Below, piece by piece: positions 13,930 to 14,032 of a DNA stretch of 14,032 nt. Each line of letters opens with the position of its first letter. Within the stretch, counting starts at the first letter, position 1. The DNA is taken from the NCBI GenBank assembly GCA_030600975.1, contig JAUVUL010000005.1:1-14032 (forward strand), read 5' to 3'. The translations under genes and the position numbers were made by a program. This DNA is from Candidatus Aegiribacteria sp. (GTDB lineage: Bacteria > Fermentibacterota > Fermentibacteria > Fermentibacterales > JCC-6). The notes under the pieces were generated by a model that saw nothing but the letters and a program-made list of their open reading frames with translations, had not been told where the DNA came from and made no database searches.

Positions 13930-14032
13930 AAAAATGCATTGTGAAAATACTGCAACTCTCGAAATCGGAAACGGAAAACCTGATGTCAGATTCAGGCGGA
14001 TAATCGAAATTCATTCCGTACCAGGCTTTGTC
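13862..14032 (+). pseudogene. Likely frame-shifted continuation of the upstream gene, running off the window
   Basis: In the +1 frame relative to the preceding gene, translation stays open from 13811 to the right edge. From 13862 it gives a protein-like stretch: E-E-T-V-F-V-H-T-D-S-W-D-P-D, then V-I-I-E-K-M and V-R-F-R-R-I-I-E-I-H-S-V-P-G-F-V. It has no start codon of its own near the beginning. Removing one G from GGG at 13864-13866 would join the two frames as S-E-G-C-E-E-T-V. I do not recognise the sequence as a standard later part of the Ntn-hydrolase family, so a deletion or fusion is also possible. Confidence 0.4.

Noticed and set aside
1..14032. CRISPR arrays, tRNAs, insertion sequences, integrase attachment sites
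   Set aside because: No regularly spaced repeats, cloverleaf-like sequences, transposase-like proteins or long terminal inverted repeats were found by reading both strands.

Overview
The window looks like a stretch of chromosome from a Gram-negative (diderm) bacterium. It carries several lipoprotein signal peptides (lipobox cysteines), a periplasmic HtrA/DegP-type protease, a TauE/SafE-type exporter and a six-bladed beta-propeller lipoprotein with the GSGPGE motif. That motif is common in Bacteroidota, Gemmatimonadota and related candidate phyla. Together with moderate GC and MAG-like single-base frameshifts, this makes an uncultured lineage of the FCB group (for example Fermentibacteria-like) my guess, with low confidence. 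No phage, transposon, CRISPR, tRNA or rRNA signal was seen.

Layout. (1) 1-1140: the C-terminal end of a protein with a SANT/Myb-like motif on +, meeting tail to tail a minus-strand pair made of an NTF2-like lipoprotein and a membrane-anchored PH-like protein. (2) 1275-4346: a TauE/SafE permease on + that runs into a 775-residue hybrid histidine kinase (PAS x3, HisKA, HATPase, REC) on minus. (3) 4459-6672: a tight plus-strand operon of four genes with spacings of +3, -4 and -11 nt: an exported SagB-like nitroreductase, a DUF3634-like small membrane protein, an alkyltransferase-like (ATL) protein with PWHRV instead of PCHRV, and a class I SAM methyltransferase. (4) 9060-6679: a minus-strand operon of overlapping genes: PadR repressor, HAAS plus duplicated sensor-domain membrane protein, beta-propeller lipoprotein. 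Its promoter has TTGACA, a 17-nt spacer and TAGTAT, with an imperfect palindrome in the spacer. (5) 9304-12169: glnS followed by an M20 amidohydrolase whose frame is broken by one base in a GGGG run. (6) 13581-12154: an HtrA protease with two PDZ domains on minus. (7) 13714 to the right edge: the start of a secreted Ntn-hydrolase-like protein, also apparently frameshifted.

How the parts relate. The most system-like unit is PadR / HAAS-sensor / propeller lipoprotein, which could link the outer envelope to a cytoplasmic repressor. The SagB-like operon is a second candidate because it joins an exported flavin enzyme to a DNA-lesion-binding protein and a methyltransferase. Plus- and minus-strand genes repeatedly meet tail to tail with overlapping or nearly touching stop codons (280-287, 2019-2027, 6672/6679, 12154-12169), leaving no room for ordinary terminators between them. 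There is no gene-free stretch longer than 300 bases; the longest, 9061-9303, holds the padR promoter and the glnS leader.
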